A stretch of 64,000 nucleotides of DNA from Gloeopeniophorella convolvens (taxonomy: Eukaryota; Basidiomycota; Agaricomycetes; Russulales): contig WTXD01000001.1 of the NCBI GenBank assembly GCA_022496205.1, positions 1,922,001-1,986,000 on the forward strand, in the 5' to 3' direction. The translations under genes were made by a program, and so were the position numbers. Under the pieces are notes generated by a model. That model searched no databases, was not told the DNA's origin, and was given only the letters and a program-made list of their open reading frames with translations. This document shows, one piece after another, positions 11,801-24,100 of this stretch; positions within the stretch are counted from its first letter, which is position 1; the number at the start of each line of letters is the position of its first letter.

Positions 11801-14800
11801 ATGGCCATAGGAAAGGCCGCGAAATGGATCTCTTTCGCAGTCCCCCAGCAGCCCACCGCCTCCCCCACCCTCACAGACGCCTCTGCCTTGGACTCGACCC
11901 TCTCCGTCGCCGACGAAAAGCAGTTTGGCCTCGAGAACGTACGTCCCAACCCGCATCCTCCCAGATGACTCACGAACTGAACCTCTTGAGATAGTTCGGG
12001 AACACCTGGTGCGCACCGCGCCCGTCCTGCGTCTGCGCAAGCGTTGACTAATTGCCGCACAGCTACGCCAACTCGGTCCTCCAGGCCCTCTACTTTTGCG
12101 CCCCCTTCCGCGACCTCGTCATTCAATCTCCAGACATCTCCGCGCCGCCCGTCCCCGCCCTATCAAGACACCACAACGCCTCGCTCGCGCCCCCCGTCCT
12201 CCCCCGCCGCAAATCCGAGCGCGCCAAGCCCGCCGCAGACCCCGCCCCGACGCCCGCCTCCCCCACCTTCGTCATCCCCTCCGCCCCGCCGACCCTCTTC
12301 TCCGCCCTGCGCTCCCTCTACGTCTACATCTCCAAGAACCCCGTCGATAAGGGCGCCGTCGCGCCCCGCGCCTTTATCGACAAGCTCCGCGACACCAACA
12401 CGCTCTTCAGCGGCGCCATGCACCAGGACGCGCACGAGTTCCTCAACCACCTCCTCAACCGCATCGTCGAGGAGATACAGACCGACAAGCACCACCGCGA
12501 CGACGCCTCCGGCTCGTCCTCCAACGCCTCCCGCGAGGACTGTGAGTGCCTGCCGTTCCCATGCGCCCCAGGCACCGCTCACGCGTCGCGCGCGCGCCCC
12601 GCAGTGTCCTCGTCCGTCGCCACGCTCGTCTCGAACCCCGCGCCGACGACGCACTCGGACTCGTCCGTGCAGAGCGGTACGCTCGTCCACCGCCTCTTCG
12701 AGGGCACCCTCACGTCCGAGACCCGCTGCCTGACCTGCGAGACGGTGAGCCGCTTCCCCCGGGGGGGCACCCGCGCGCGCGGGTGCCCGCGCCTACGTTA
12801 TCGCACCCCGCCCCCGCGGAGCATCGGTCCGCGGAGATCTGCCAAGGCTGACGCCACTTGCCCCCCCGCGTGCGCAGGTATCCTCCCGCGACGAGTCCTT
12901 CCTCGACCTCTCGATCGACATCGAGCAGAACTCGAGCGTGACCGCGTGCCTGCGCCAGTTCAGCGCGAGCGAGATGCTGTGCCAGCGGAACAAGTTCTTC
13001 TGCGACAGCTGCTGCGGCCTGCAGGAGGCGGAGAAGCGGTGCGTTCGATCCCGCCGCCGCCGCGCCCTGCCGTATTCGCATCCGCGCTCACACACGTGGT
13101 GTGCCTGTCCCCCGCGCACGCAGGATGAAGATCAAGAAGCTGCCCAACGTGCTCGCGCTGCACCTCAAGCGCTTCAAGTACCAGGAGGACGTGCAGAAGT
13201 ACATCAAGCTCACGTACCGCGTCGCCTTCCCGTTCGAGCTGCGCCTCTTCAACACCGTCGACGACGTCGACGACCCCGACCGGCTGTACGAGCTCTTCGG
13301 CATCGTCGTGCACATCGGCAGGTGCGTGCGCGCGTGCCCCGCCCGCATGACCCACAAGCTGACGTCTGCCCCGCGCCCTCCCCGGCCCCAGCGGCCCGCA
13401 CCACGGGCACTACGTCGCGCTCGTCAAGGGCCCGCACTCGTGGCTGCTCTTTGACGACGACAAGATCGAGCCCGTCAAGGAGACCGAGATCCCCAAGTAC
13501 TTTGGCGACGCCGCGTCCGGCAGCGCGTACGTGCTGTACTACCAGGCCTGCGACCTCGACCCCGCCTCGCTCGGCATCAAGCTGCCCGCGCCGCCGCCGC
13601 CGCAGCCCGAGCCCGCGTCCGCCACCACGACCGCCGTGTCCGCGAGCCCGGTCGTGAGCCCCGCGCTCGACGCACCGCCGCCCCCGCCGCTGCCCGTGCC
13701 GCTCCCGCCGCCCGACCCGGCAAGCGAGCCCGCACTCCCGCCGGGCCTGGGCGAGCCCGCGCCGCCGCAACCACCATCCCCACCGCTCCGCCCGCCGTCC
13801 CCCGCGCCCACACCCACACCCGCACCAGCGTCCCCCGCGCCCGCGCCTCCACCCACGCCGCCCCCGCGCAAAAAGTCGCTCCCTGCGCTGCGCATCCCCG
13901 GCACGCCCGACACGGGCAGCGCCGCCGGCTCGCCGACGACGCCGAGCCGCGAGCGCGGCGGGCTGCTGCACACGCTGCGCGGATCGCCGAGCGCCGCGCG
14001 GCTCGGCGCGCGCCCGGCGACGGCCGAGGGGCTCGTGTCGACGCGCGCGGGCGCGCCGCCTGTGCCGCCTGTGCCTGCGCTGCACCTGAACGGGTCGGCG
14101 AAGGGCAAGGAGCGCGAGCAGGAGCGCGACGGGGAGAAGGAGGGCGGGCGCGGGTCGAGGGAGTTTGAGCGCAAGCCGAGCGTGTGGTTCAAGCGGCTGA
14201 GCATGAAGCCGCCCAAGGACGAGCGCGAGCGCGAGAAGGACAAGGGCAGGGAGCGCGAGCGCGAGCATGCGCTCGCGCCGCCGCTCGCGCCCGCGCCGAG
14301 CAACGCGACTGCCGCGTCGGCGTCGGACGGCGCGTCGGACGCGTCGGGCGGGAGCTCGCTCTGGCGCCGCCGCTCGGCGCGCCTCGCGCACGCGCGGCAG
14401 CCCTCCGCGCCCGACCTCGCGCACACCCACACCCACGCGCACGCGCACGCGGCGCCCCCGCCCGTGCCGCCCACACCGCACTCGGCAACCGCGACCCCGA
14501 CCGCGACGCCCTCAACGGCGTCGACGTCCAGCGCGCCGCTCCCGGACCCGGACGCGGCGGGCGAGGACGCCGACGCGCTGCCGCAGCTGCGCGTGTCGCC
14601 CGCGTCGCCCACGGTGCCCGCGCACAAGCGCGTGTCGCTGGACGACGACGCGCCGCCCGCGCGCGGGCGCGCGCGCCCGCACTCGGTCCACGGCGGCGGG
14701 CTCGCGCAGCTCATGCGCGGGCGCAGCGCGTCGCCGGCGCCGCAGGGCCCGCTCAGCGCGGCGCCGGACGGCGGGCCGGGCGTCGCGCTGCTGCACGCGG

Positions 14801-15129
14801 ATTCCGACCCCGCGCCGGCGCAGCACCCTGGGTCCAAGAAGGAGAAGGAGAAGGAGAAGGAGAAGGAGGCGGGGGGCACGCTGTGGCGCAAGCCGCGCAA
14901 GCTGAGTCTGAGCGCGCCGCTGTTCGGGCTTGGGCGGCGGGCGTCGGCGCAGGCGCAGGCGCAGGACGCGCCGGCGGAGCCCAGGGCGCGCACGCAGCCG
15001 CAGCCGCAGCCGCAGAGCAGGGCGGGCGCTGCGTCTGGGTCTGCGTCGCCTCCGGCTACGAACGTGCGCGCGCCGACGAGCACGGCGCTGTTGTTTGGCG
15101 GCGGCGGCGGGGCGATGACGCGCCTATGA
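11801..15129 (+). CDS. Ubiquitin-specific protease, USP12/46-CreB type
   Basis: Seven exons (11801-11938, 11995-12008, 12063-12541, 12605-12744, 12878-13038, 13124-13321, 13392-15129) encode 955 residues. The Cys box [14 protein letters not shown] is assembled over a 14-nt microexon and puts the nucleophile at C51. [12 protein letters not shown], the zinc-binding pairs CLTC and [14 protein letters not shown] and the His box [10 protein letters not shown] (H383) complete the catalytic core. This is the Ubp9/13, CreB and USP12/46 group, which acts with WD40 partners; CreB works in carbon catabolite repression. Residues from about 430 on are a 500-residue Pro/Ala/Ser-rich tail with His-Thr/His-Ala repeats, EK repeats and RERE runs, far longer than in the animal enzymes. 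The tail keeps an open frame but looks disordered. Confidence 0.93.
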
Positions 15130-15330
15130 TTCTGCGGTGTGCTGTGCGCGCGGGCCTCCTCCCTCCTTTCGTCTTCTTATTATCCTCTTCTTTTCTTTCC
15201 GAGGCGGCGCTTGTGTGTTGTGTTGTGTTGTGTTTTTTTTTGTATGTTTGTGGGACAGCCGCCGCCGCCGCTGCCGCTTGTATACTGATACTGACTGTTG
15301 GAGTACGTATCGTATCGTAGCTTTGCATAC

Positions 15331-15349
15331 GCACGCACGCACGCACGCA
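15331..15349. repeat. ACGC tetranucleotide repeat
   Basis: Almost five uninterrupted copies of a GCAC/ACGC unit in the spacer after the deubiquitinase gene. Confidence 0.8.
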
Positions 15350-15408
15350 AGTACTCTACACAGCACCCCTCGCTCGCTATTGCATGCGGATAATCAATAC
15401 ATGAGGTG

Positions 15409-15411
<3 letters not shown>

Positions 15412-15440
<29 letters not shown>
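15412..15440. repeat. CT dinucleotide repeat
   Basis: About 14 perfect CT units. It is a simple microsatellite in a spacer, likely length-variable. Confidence 0.9.
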
Positions 15441-15443
<3 letters not shown>

Positions 15444-15623
15444 CGGCGTGCATACATGTGAGGGCTAGTCTGGACTCGGCCACAAGGCGGAGAGGCATGC
15501 GCGTGCTCTGCACGGCACTTTTGTTCGCTACTATTTCATACACACCACTGTGCGCATACAGAAAGCATTCTCTCTGCGTCTTGTGACACTCGGGTTCTAG
15601 TTTCCGCTGGGTAAGTCGGGACT

Positions 15624-16920
15624 TCACTCGTCGAGCGGGATTTCCTCGACGGTGTTGTAAAACTCGCGTGCGATGCGCGCCTGCGCCGCGCGCCCGGTCT
15701 CCTCCTACCCCCTCATCATACATCAGCATCTGCATGTTGTACACTTTACAGACGCAAGAGCGAAAAGACGCACCGATGTGTCTGCGATGCCGCGGATGAC
15801 GAGGTAGCGCCGCCCGGTGAGCAGCGCTGCGTCGACGATGCCATCGTGCGGTGCGCTGTGCCCGCCGGTAACGAAGCCGCCTGATTCTTGTGCAATCACG
15901 ATGCCAGCCTGGATGTATGTGCGTCAGCACGCCGGGTCAAGGTCATTGTGGGAGGTGTGCTCACGCAGACGTCCCATGGCCTACAAGTGCGTCAGCGCTG
16001 CGCACTTCACAGACAAACGCACTGATAAAAGACGCACCAGCAGCCAATCTCCCTACGGCACATAAGCCAATGCACATGTGCACACCGCGCGCACGCACCA
16101 GTACATGTCCAGCGCGCCCTGCGCAACGAGCGCAAAGTTCAGCGCAGCGCTCCCGACCGAGCGCAGCGCGTGCGCCATCACGCCCTCGGGCCGCGCCTGC
16201 GCGAGCCGCGAAAAGCTGGCCGCCTTGCGCGCGATCGCCTCCCGGCTCCTGTCCGAGCCCCACTCGACCGCAACGAGCGCCTCCGCGAGCCCCGCGAGCG
16301 CGCGCGGCGGCGCGAGCGGGAGGCGCTGCGGCGAGGGGTGCGCCGGCGAGCGCAGGAACGCGCCGCCGCCGCGCGTCGCGGTGTACAGCTGGGTGAGGAA
16401 GGGGTTGTAGATCACGCCGAGGACGGGGGATTTGTGGTCGATCAGCCCGAGCGAGATGCACGCGAAGGGGAAGCCGTGCACGAAGTTCGTGGTGCCGTCT
16501 GTCACCGCGCGCGCAATGTGAGCTTGGGTGGTACGAGGGGCGGAACGGCTCACCGATCGGGTCGACGCAGAATGTCGGGGCGTCCGTGAGCGGAGGGCGC
16601 TTGCCTGCGGAGTACGACTCTTCTCCGATACTACACACCAAGGTGCCCTGTTGGCACTATCACGATCACGCATACGGCGCGCAGGGGACGCACAACTGGA
16701 AGTCCGGGTACGCCTGGGCGATCTCGCTGCGGACGAGCTCCTCGACGCGCACGTCGTACTCGGTGACGAGGTCGATTGCGTTCTTCTTCGCGCCGACGTC
16801 GCCCGCGCCCGCACGTTGGATCGCGTGGGAGCCCTCGAGGATGAGTGCGCCTGCGCGATGGGCGAGACCGATGGTGAAAGTTAGGATGTCCTGGAGCTCT
16901 GCAGGGGTCAGACCTGGCAT
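15624..16920 (-). CDS. Inositol monophosphatase
   Basis: Six exons on the minus strand (16920-16694, 16630-16554, 16498-16099, 15980-15965, 15908-15774, 15704-15624) give 311 residues. The enzyme releases free myo-inositol from inositol phosphate in the cytosol with Mg2+. Motifs in order are KNAIDLVTEYD, GEES (residues 78-81), the metal motif DPIDGTTNFVHG split across an intron, GVIYNPF, GSAALN and WPWDVCAG. The WPWDVC part is carried by a 16-nt microexon (15980-15965), without which the family motif is lost. Length fits the family (about 270-310). Start: MPGLTPAELQDILTFT at 16920. Convergent with the deubiquitinase gene. Confidence 0.94.
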
Positions 16921-17683
16921 GGCCGGTAAGTGATTAGTACCTCAGTGCACAAGGCGCGGCAGCCTCGAATCGATGCATCGATTTTGACCCAGATTTTGGC
17001 ACGGATACGTCATATCAGGTCAAATCCGGAATAGTTACAAGTCCTATACTCGCGCATAACCTGCGCACACACAATTTCCTCCCGATACCACTCTTCGGTG
17101 CCATGAGAATCGGCTTTAGGGCATTCCTCTGTCTAGCTTCTTGTATATCTGGTGTGTTGCCCTGGGGCCTCGTCAGTGCGGCTCATGTTGCGTCTTTGTC
17201 ATCACACGGCGTTGTGTGTAATTTTCTTGGAAAGTCACTGCGGCCACACAGGCATGAGTCATCCAGTGAGTGGCAGTGTCGTACGCTGGGCAACAGCCCA
17301 CGGATGGTTCTCTACGCCTGGCTCCGCTGAACATCGGCTCATACTCGCTTCATGTTGGGCTGTGGTGGGTCGAGGCAACGTCGGGCATGTACTTGGGGTC
17401 CAGTATTGAAGATCTGAGAGCTCCAACTCTAGAGACTGGGGTGCCGACTATCCTAGAACATGGAAGACCAGTTAATGTCCTAACGCCGTTTCAGCCACAG
17501 TCGTGCCCACCGTGGGTATCGATGCTGGCACAAGCGCTGCTGCTCGGCTCCTAGCATACGAATCAAGTCGGCACTCACTCCATCGAGCTCTTCTCACAAC
17601 GCGCGGCCCTCCAACGGCGTATATATAACGCACGCTCGAAACAACATCTTGTCCATCTCCAGCGGCACCCTCAAACAGCAATC
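16921..17683. other. Intergenic, possible small secreted ORF
   Basis: About 760 bases. A plus-strand frame at 17103-17330 begins MRIGFRAFLCLASCISG and looks like a signal peptide, but the rest has no recognisable domain, no clear splice sites and no homologue I know. It is noted as a weak candidate only. The right end is the promoter of the first SDR gene. Confidence 0.3.
17620..17628 (+). promoter_or_regulatory. TATA box of first SDR gene
   Basis: TATATATAA, 56 bases upstream of the ATG at 17684, a typical core-promoter position for a short 5' leader. Confidence 0.6.
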
Positions 17684-18880
17684 ATGAGTTTAGATCTAAG
17701 CAAGATCATAGGAATCAACGAGGACCTGCCCGTCAAGCATCATAAGGAGTACGTCTCTCCACCATTTTCTATGCCCACTACGCTCACCTGAGTCTGTTCT
17801 TCCCTCGTAGTGTGTACCCGACCATTGACCCAAAGGCCCACTACGACGCGCAGACGTACCGCGGCAAAGTCGTGCTCGTGACAGGCGCGTCGCGCGGCAT
17901 CGGACGGGAGACTGCGATAGCCTATGCAAAGGCCGGCGCATCGGTGGTAATCGTTGCACGCTCGCAGGCGACGCTCGATGAGACAGCTGCCCTCATCCAC
18001 GCTGCGGTTCCCGGCGCACAGGTTCTGGCAGTGCCAGCTGATGTCCGCGACTGGCCTTCCGCGGAAGCGGCTGTGAAGGCGACGTTGGAGCGCTTTGGCC
18101 GGCTGGATGTCCTCGTCGCCAACGCCGCCGTGTCTACTAAAGTGGGCGACTGTGAGAGATTTACGGCCTCCGGTTGTGGGCAGTGCTGACAGTACATGTT
18201 GTCTCGAAGTGTTAGGAGACAAGGATCCGGAACTGTGGTGGAAAACGTTCGAAGTCAACGTCCGTGGTGTGTTCAACTATGTTCGGTCCGTCGATTTCCG
18301 AGCCGTCCGAGGGTACTTGTGTTGACTTTTTGGCAGCGCCTCCGTCAAACCTCTGCAGGAGTCAGATCTCGGATACGTTGTCGCTGTCTCCTCCATCGCA
18401 GCGCAGGCCCGCCTGCCCACTATGAGCGACTACTGCTCGTCAAAGCACGCCGTTAGCCGCTTCGTCGAGTTCATAACACTCGGTGGGTCCTGATGAGCAG
18501 CATCTTTCCCTCCTACACATTTCTGACTCGGATTGTGTGGGTTCAGAGTACCCAAAGCTGAAGGCCTTCTCTTTCCATCCCGGGGGCATTGATACAAAGA
18601 TGTCCAAGGACTCGGGCTTCGTCCCTTCCGACTCAGGTTTTACGTTCGACGAACCTGCTCTCCCCCCAGCTGCGGTCTTGCATCTCACTTCTGGTCGTGC
18701 TGACTGGCTGAACGGCAAGTTAGTGTTTTGTTATCCACTCTTCTTCCGGGTTATGTGCTAAACTGTCTTGGCATTAGGTTCGTCTCAGCGAACTGGGACT
18801 TCGATGAGCTCGAGAGGGACTGGAAGGACAAGGTGCTGGCGAAGGGAGCCTTGGTCAATAAGCTAGATGTACTCGCGTAA
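17684..18880 (+). CDS. Short-chain dehydrogenase/reductase, tandem copy 1
   Basis: Six exons (17684-17748, 17811-18151, 18210-18285, 18337-18482, 18547-18718, 18778-18880) encode 300 residues. It is a classical SDR: the NAD(P)-binding TGASRGIG (46-53), VLVANAAVS, NVRGVFNYVR, VSSIAAQ and the catalytic YCSSK (Y193, K197). The C-terminus carries KAFSFHPGGIDTKM and SGRADWLNGK. Substrate cannot be read from sequence. It is followed in tandem by a copy with matching exon lengths (341, 76, 146 and 103 nt identical). The N-terminal leader before the Rossmann fold is longer than in many SDRs and is shared by both copies. A TATA box lies just upstream. Confidence 0.9.
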
Positions 18881-19415
18881 CGCGGCAGTTGGCCTGCACG
18901 AAGTTCATTTTCACTTGTACTCCGTTGATACTCAGCACCAACTGAGAACTGATGATGGAAATGACAGAATAGATTATCGATTATCGATTATGACTTGACA
19001 TAAGCCACTCGGTCCGTTGACTCACCGGCAACGGCCCGGGTGCTTATTGAATTAGCGGACCGACGGTTCCCCTTCTACGGCCTTCTACTCTTCGGCGTTA
19101 CGCATCACTGTCGGCTTTAAGGGTTAGCAGTAACCTCCGACCACCCCCTCACCCGCCCCTCTGTCGACGTTTTTTGCTCATTTCTGGTGCATTTCGTCGG
19201 GGATTCGTCATCCGGGACGGCTAATCGTACTGCATCTTAGTCATGGCACCGCGGCGTTACGCATCGAAATTCACCATGCGAGGTATGCCGCCGTCCACTC
19301 CGACGAGTCGGGCGTTGCTCTCCTGAGAACACTCTGATCGCGTGGAGGCTATATAAGGCGTGAAGCTTCGAGGTGATTTTCAGCTCATCCCTACCAGCAT
19401 CTTCAAACAATAGCC
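18881..19415. other. Spacer between tandem SDR genes
   Basis: About 535 bases. A short ATTATCG repeat, two and a half units, sits at 18973-18992. The right end is the promoter of the second SDR. No gene is seen. Confidence 0.6.
19350..19357 (+). promoter_or_regulatory. TATA box of second SDR gene
   Basis: TATATAAG, 66 bases upstream of the ATG at 19416, in the same relative place as in the first SDR gene. Confidence 0.6.
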
Positions 19416-20606
19416 ATGCCAGACTTCGATTATTCCAAGATTGTAGGTGTCGACGAAGACGTGCCCGTCAAGCGCCGTAAGGAGTGCGTCATTCCACCAC
19501 TGGTCTCCGCGCGCGTTTGATTGATGACGTCACTTACTCATAGCGTGTACCCGGCCATCGACCCGAAGGTCCACTTCGACTCGCAGACATACCGCGGAAA
19601 AGTCGTGCTCGTGACGGGCGCGTCGCGCGGCATCGGACAGGAAACCGCCGTAGCGTATGCGAAGGCCGGCGCGTCGGTGGCGATCGTCTCGCGGTCGCAG
19701 GGGACGCTCGACGCGACGTCCAAAGCTATCCATGCTGCGGTTCCCAACGCACAGGTGCTCTCCGTGCCGGCCGATGTCCGCGACTGGCGGGCTGCAGAAG
19801 CGGCTGTGAACGAGACGGTGGCACGCTTTGGCCGACTCGATATCCTTGTCGCCAACGCCGGCGCGACGGCTGGGGTGACCGGAGGTATGAAGAATCCCTA
19901 TTCCTTGATCGTAGGCAGCGCTGAATAAGCCTGTCTTTATCTTCGTACAGTGATATCAGAGAAGAACCCCGACTTGTGGTGGAACTCTTTTGAGGTCAAC
20001 GTCCGTGGGGTGTTTAATTTTGTTCGGTTCGTCGATTGCTTTTCCCGAGAACGTTCATGTTAACGTCAGGACAGAGCTGCCGTCAAGCCTCTACAGGAGT
20101 CAGATCTCGGCTACGTCGTCGTCATATCCTCCCTCGCAGCGCAGGTCCGCCTGCCGTTCTGTAGTGACTACAGCTCGTCGAAGCACGCCGTCAGCCGCTT
20201 CGTCGAGTTCGTGGCTCAAGGTGAGTCTTTTTGGACGGCCCTGGCCCTTTTACATGGCTGACTCGGCGAGCTCAGAATATCCAAAGCTGAAGGCCTATTC
20301 CGTTCACCCCGGGGCTCTTGACACAAAGATGAATGCAGACTCCGGCTTCGTCGCTCCGGAGGGGTTCGAGTGGGATTCATTTGCCCTTCCTCCTGCTGTG
20401 GTCTTGTATCTCACTTCCGGTCGTGCTGACTGGTTGAACGGCAAGTCAGTGTCTCGCTATCAACTCTCCTTTTAGATCGTTTACTGAACAATTCCTTTTC
20501 CAGATTCTTCTCAGCGAACTGGGACGTTGAAGAACTCGAGAGAGACTGGAAGGACAAGGTGGTGGCGAAGGGGGGGCTAGTCAACAAGTTGTATATCCCT
20601 GCGTAG
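19416..20606 (+). CDS. Short-chain dehydrogenase/reductase, tandem copy 2
   Basis: Exons 19416-19483, 19544-19884, 19951-20026, 20075-20220, 20276-20444 and 20504-20606 encode 300 residues. It has the same order of motifs as copy 1: TGASRGIG, ILVANAGA, NVRGVFNFVR, YVVVISSLAAQ, YSSSKHAVSRFVEF, HPGALDTKM and SGRADWLNGK. Copy 1 reads NAA where this one has the more usual NAG, and small differences are spread throughout, so both appear functional. Exon boundaries and phases agree between the two, which shows a tandem duplication after the intron pattern was set. The reaction is NAD(P)-dependent oxidoreduction of an unknown carbonyl or alcohol. Confidence 0.9.
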
Positions 20607-21179
20607 GTGGCTGCATATCTTCAATGTACTCAAATAGAGGCGCCCGAACGCTTCGTATCGATTCCCGATTGAAACTCTTGTTCCTGTTGCAGGCGACGTT
20701 CTCGAGATCATAGTTATTCAACCAGAAAATAAAGTCACTCTGGCCACGCCGTCATCCGCAGAAGCCTGCTCATTGAAAGCGCCGGCAGCGTGCCGGTTGC
20801 CCCGGCCTTATCAGGAAGTAGACCTCATATTTGAAGGGCTAACGCCCGTCACGCGCGCATCGCAGATACCGCGGAGCGGAGTGAGCAAAGTTGAAGGTGA
20901 AGGGGAGAGAGAACGAAGCAGCGTACTGTGTGGCTGCAGTGTCACCCAGCTCAGCCTGAAGGGCCCCTCTGCCTCCCTCTGCGGGCCCGGAGAGTCGGCG
21001 GGTGGTCGATCGATCGCGTGTCCTGTGCACGTGCTTACTGTGGTTGCCGATCGCGGATACTTACGCCTCGGCGCTGCTACTGCACCGACGAAGCCCCTGT
21101 CAACAAGACACCTCCCCCACTCACTCCAGGCCTCAACTGAGCCATCCTAAGTACATCATTGTCCTGAGAATACGAACAC
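20607..21179. other. Intergenic, nothing recognisable
   Basis: About 570 bases. The open frame 20773-21150 has no domain and is probably chance. It is presumably the promoter and leader of the NTPase gene. Confidence 0.55.
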
Positions 21180-24100
21180 ATGGAAGATCCCGACCGCATC
21201 AGCGCTCGTCAATCGGCTGCGGCTGAGAAACACCAAGTCGAATTCGTCGAAGGCCTCGGCCCACCTCCCCTTGAGCCTCCTCTTCAACCAGATGGCACAT
21301 TCGCCCCCAAAGACATTTTAGGCTGCCTTCGCCCCGCATCGATAGAAAAAATGAACAGGGAGCTGGCTCATAGCAAGGATAAAACCGATGCCCAATTGTC
21401 AACATCTCTATCCTACCTTCACGCAGCGGTGGTGTCAGTAATTGGGACCATTCCCAAGCTAATCACAAATGTGATCGAGGAGAAAGATTTTCAAGACAGG
21501 CTCTCCGAACCTAGCCAGCAACGAGATGTTTTCCAGTTATTCAGGGAGATGGCACAGCAGGGAGATTTTCGGGAGCTGGTCGTGAATGGTGCGTCTATAC
21601 CTCAAACGTTGAATGATCGTTGACGTCCCGGTACTAGACCTCTTCTTCAAAATTCCCTTAGATGCCTTCAAGCCGTATCGTAAGTGGGTTCTGTTGCGTG
21701 GGTCTCGCAGTCAATCATAATTTTCGCATCCTCGGAACGCGCCCAGCCAAACCGCCACGCGCCCCCTCACACTATGATTACTGGGACGTGCAAAATCAAC
21801 TTATCGGTAAGTTCATTCAGCCTCCAGGCACTGCACGTAGTTGACAGATGTACAGCAACCGAACGCTCCTGGACGATCCCATTTGCAGACGCTGATGACC
21901 TCATGTCGGCGTTAGGGGAGCATGTCACCGAGTGCACGAAGCACAAAGCAGACAGCTACCGTCCCTATTGTCCCATCGTACAATCGTCTGGGACAGGCAA
22001 ATCTCGTTTGGTCGATGAGTTTACCAAGACGCATTTCTCAATTCCTATCACGTTGCGCAAACCCGACTCTATGGGTATGATTGCACTCGTTCGGCGCCGA
22101 AAGCTGTCTCACTGTAGCTCCTAGGATTTCCTCCCGGGGATGTTAACGCTTATGAATACCTGACGCACACCGAAGAACGGCGTCCGCCTGAGGCGTCCTA
22201 CGCTCGGATGTATGCGTTCCTCGGCGCCCTGCTCTGGAAGGCGACGGGCGTGGTTGAATCTCTTGGCGGCGCAGACCGGGAAGCAAGAATTCAGAACTTC
22301 AGAGAGTACATGACGGAAGGACAAAATATGGAGAGGGTAGGGGAGAAAAGGAGGCTTTTCTATGATGCGGTCCTGGAGAAAGCCAATGAGGTACGATCAG
22401 CCAATTTCATTTTCTACAGCCTCTCAATCAAACCCTCGCAGCTCTTGAGGAGGAGGACCATCTATCGATATATGTCAACCGACCCCGGGGGAACGAATAT
22501 GGTGTCGGCGCAAGCATCGGCGCTCAGAACCGTGCTTTATTCTCCGGCGGGAGTGCCCGACCACAGCGACTTCCCCGACGTCTTCATCGCGGTCGACGAA
22601 GCACACCTACTCATCGATCAATTCGGATATGAACCCGAATCGAATTTGAGTGCGCTCCGACAGGCTCTCCGCATGCTTGACGATGGCTCTTCCTTCGCGT
22701 TCTTCATTTCCACCAGTGCCAAAATATGCGAGACCTGGCCACATCCCCCGCCCTTCAGCTCCTCCTCCCGGATTATTCCATCCAAGGTAGTAAAACCTAG
22801 CATAGTTGATATGCCTTACAGTGTCATTGGCTACGACCAGCTAATGATAGAACGCAAAATCGGCATCCGGTTCTGCACGATCAAGGAAGTTGCATCCATG
22901 GAGTGCATCGTTCATTTGGGACGGCCGCTGTAAGTTTACTCCACGAGCTTCACAGATTGGTGTTGACCTCAGCCCAGATGGGGTTCACGATACGATAATG
23001 GCGATCGGGAAGTCAGAGACACGCTACTCCGTTTCGCACAAGTCAAACTGCTCTGTGGGTCAGTTGGCAGGGATAGTGACCTCGACTACGCCCAGAGGTT
23101 CGCAATCCTATCGCGGCGTCTGCCGCTGGATATCAACACTATGCGCCACGCGTATCCGCCACTACCGAATTTGCATGATGCACTCAAACAAGTGAGCACC
23201 CACATGCGTATTTGCATGGACCTTTCTAGAGGTTACGACTACCTGGTCACCGAGGCACCGTCCGAGCCGATTCTTTCGGAGGCTGCCTCCCTCCTCATGC
23301 GACCTGGGCCGCCTAGCTTCAGTCTTCCTAGAACTCTCAAAGAAGCTTTCGATCATTGGCGCGTCCCTCACGAAGATCATGGGGCGCTAGTGGTTGCGGC
23401 ATTCTTCACCTGGGCTCGTGACAAAGTGGCCGCGATGAAGTATCCAGGAGGGCCCCCATCCGAAGCTTGCTCACCCACCTTTAGCGTGCAGGATTTATTC
23501 TCTGAACTCTTTGTCTCAGATGTGCAAGACCACCGGCCATCTGTCTGGCGTCAAGGATACGAGCGCAAAAAGTTTGGGGATACGTTCACGGAAACCCATA
23601 TGCATTTCAATCACTTCTTGAGGGCACTGGAGAAAGAAGTTCTCCGGGGCAAATTTCTTTTGGGATACCTCGGACGGGGCGCTGCCGCTTTCGCAACGAA
23701 CTGCCACAAAGCCGGTGTTGACATGGTGTTTCCCTTCCTCTACCAGGGTGACGCTCTCAAGGTCACGAACATCGGATACATCCTTGTTCTGGTGAAGCTT
23801 TATGGTCAACCAGTCGAACCCAAGGCGGAACTGTTCAAATACATAGACCCTTTCCTCATTGGCGTCTTAGACGAGTCAGACCCAAATGCAGGTGACGTAC
23901 CCATCATCCGCATCGTATTCTCTCTCAGCAACAGCCAACCGGGTTTGAAACGAATGTCATATTCGAATGCATCGGAGGCGGCGTATGTGCTCAAGGATGG
24001 GAAGCCCCGATTCACATCTTACGACTACTGGTGTTCGGGTATGTCGCAAGAGACGCTCCGACCGGTCGGCGATAACCCCAGAGCGTGGGAGGAGGTCGCG

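Larger units (their letters stand above)
15130..15623. other. Intergenic with simple repeats
   Basis: The spacer between convergent genes. It contains T-rich DNA near 15180-15250 and two simple repeats listed separately. No gene is seen. Confidence 0.6.

Noticed and set aside
13539..15083. 514-codon minus-strand open frame
   Set aside because: It is antisense to the GC-rich tail of the deubiquitinase. High GC removes stop codons in several frames, and its composition is Gly/Ala/Ser repeats without domains.
14184..15320. 378-codon plus-strand frame overlapping the deubiquitinase tail
   Set aside because: Arg/Ala/Gly-only composition in another frame of the same GC-rich repeats. The conserved catalytic core lies in the other frame.
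20773..21150. 125-codon plus-strand frame before the NTPase gene
   Set aside because: No domain or codon pattern; lies in the probable promoter and leader.
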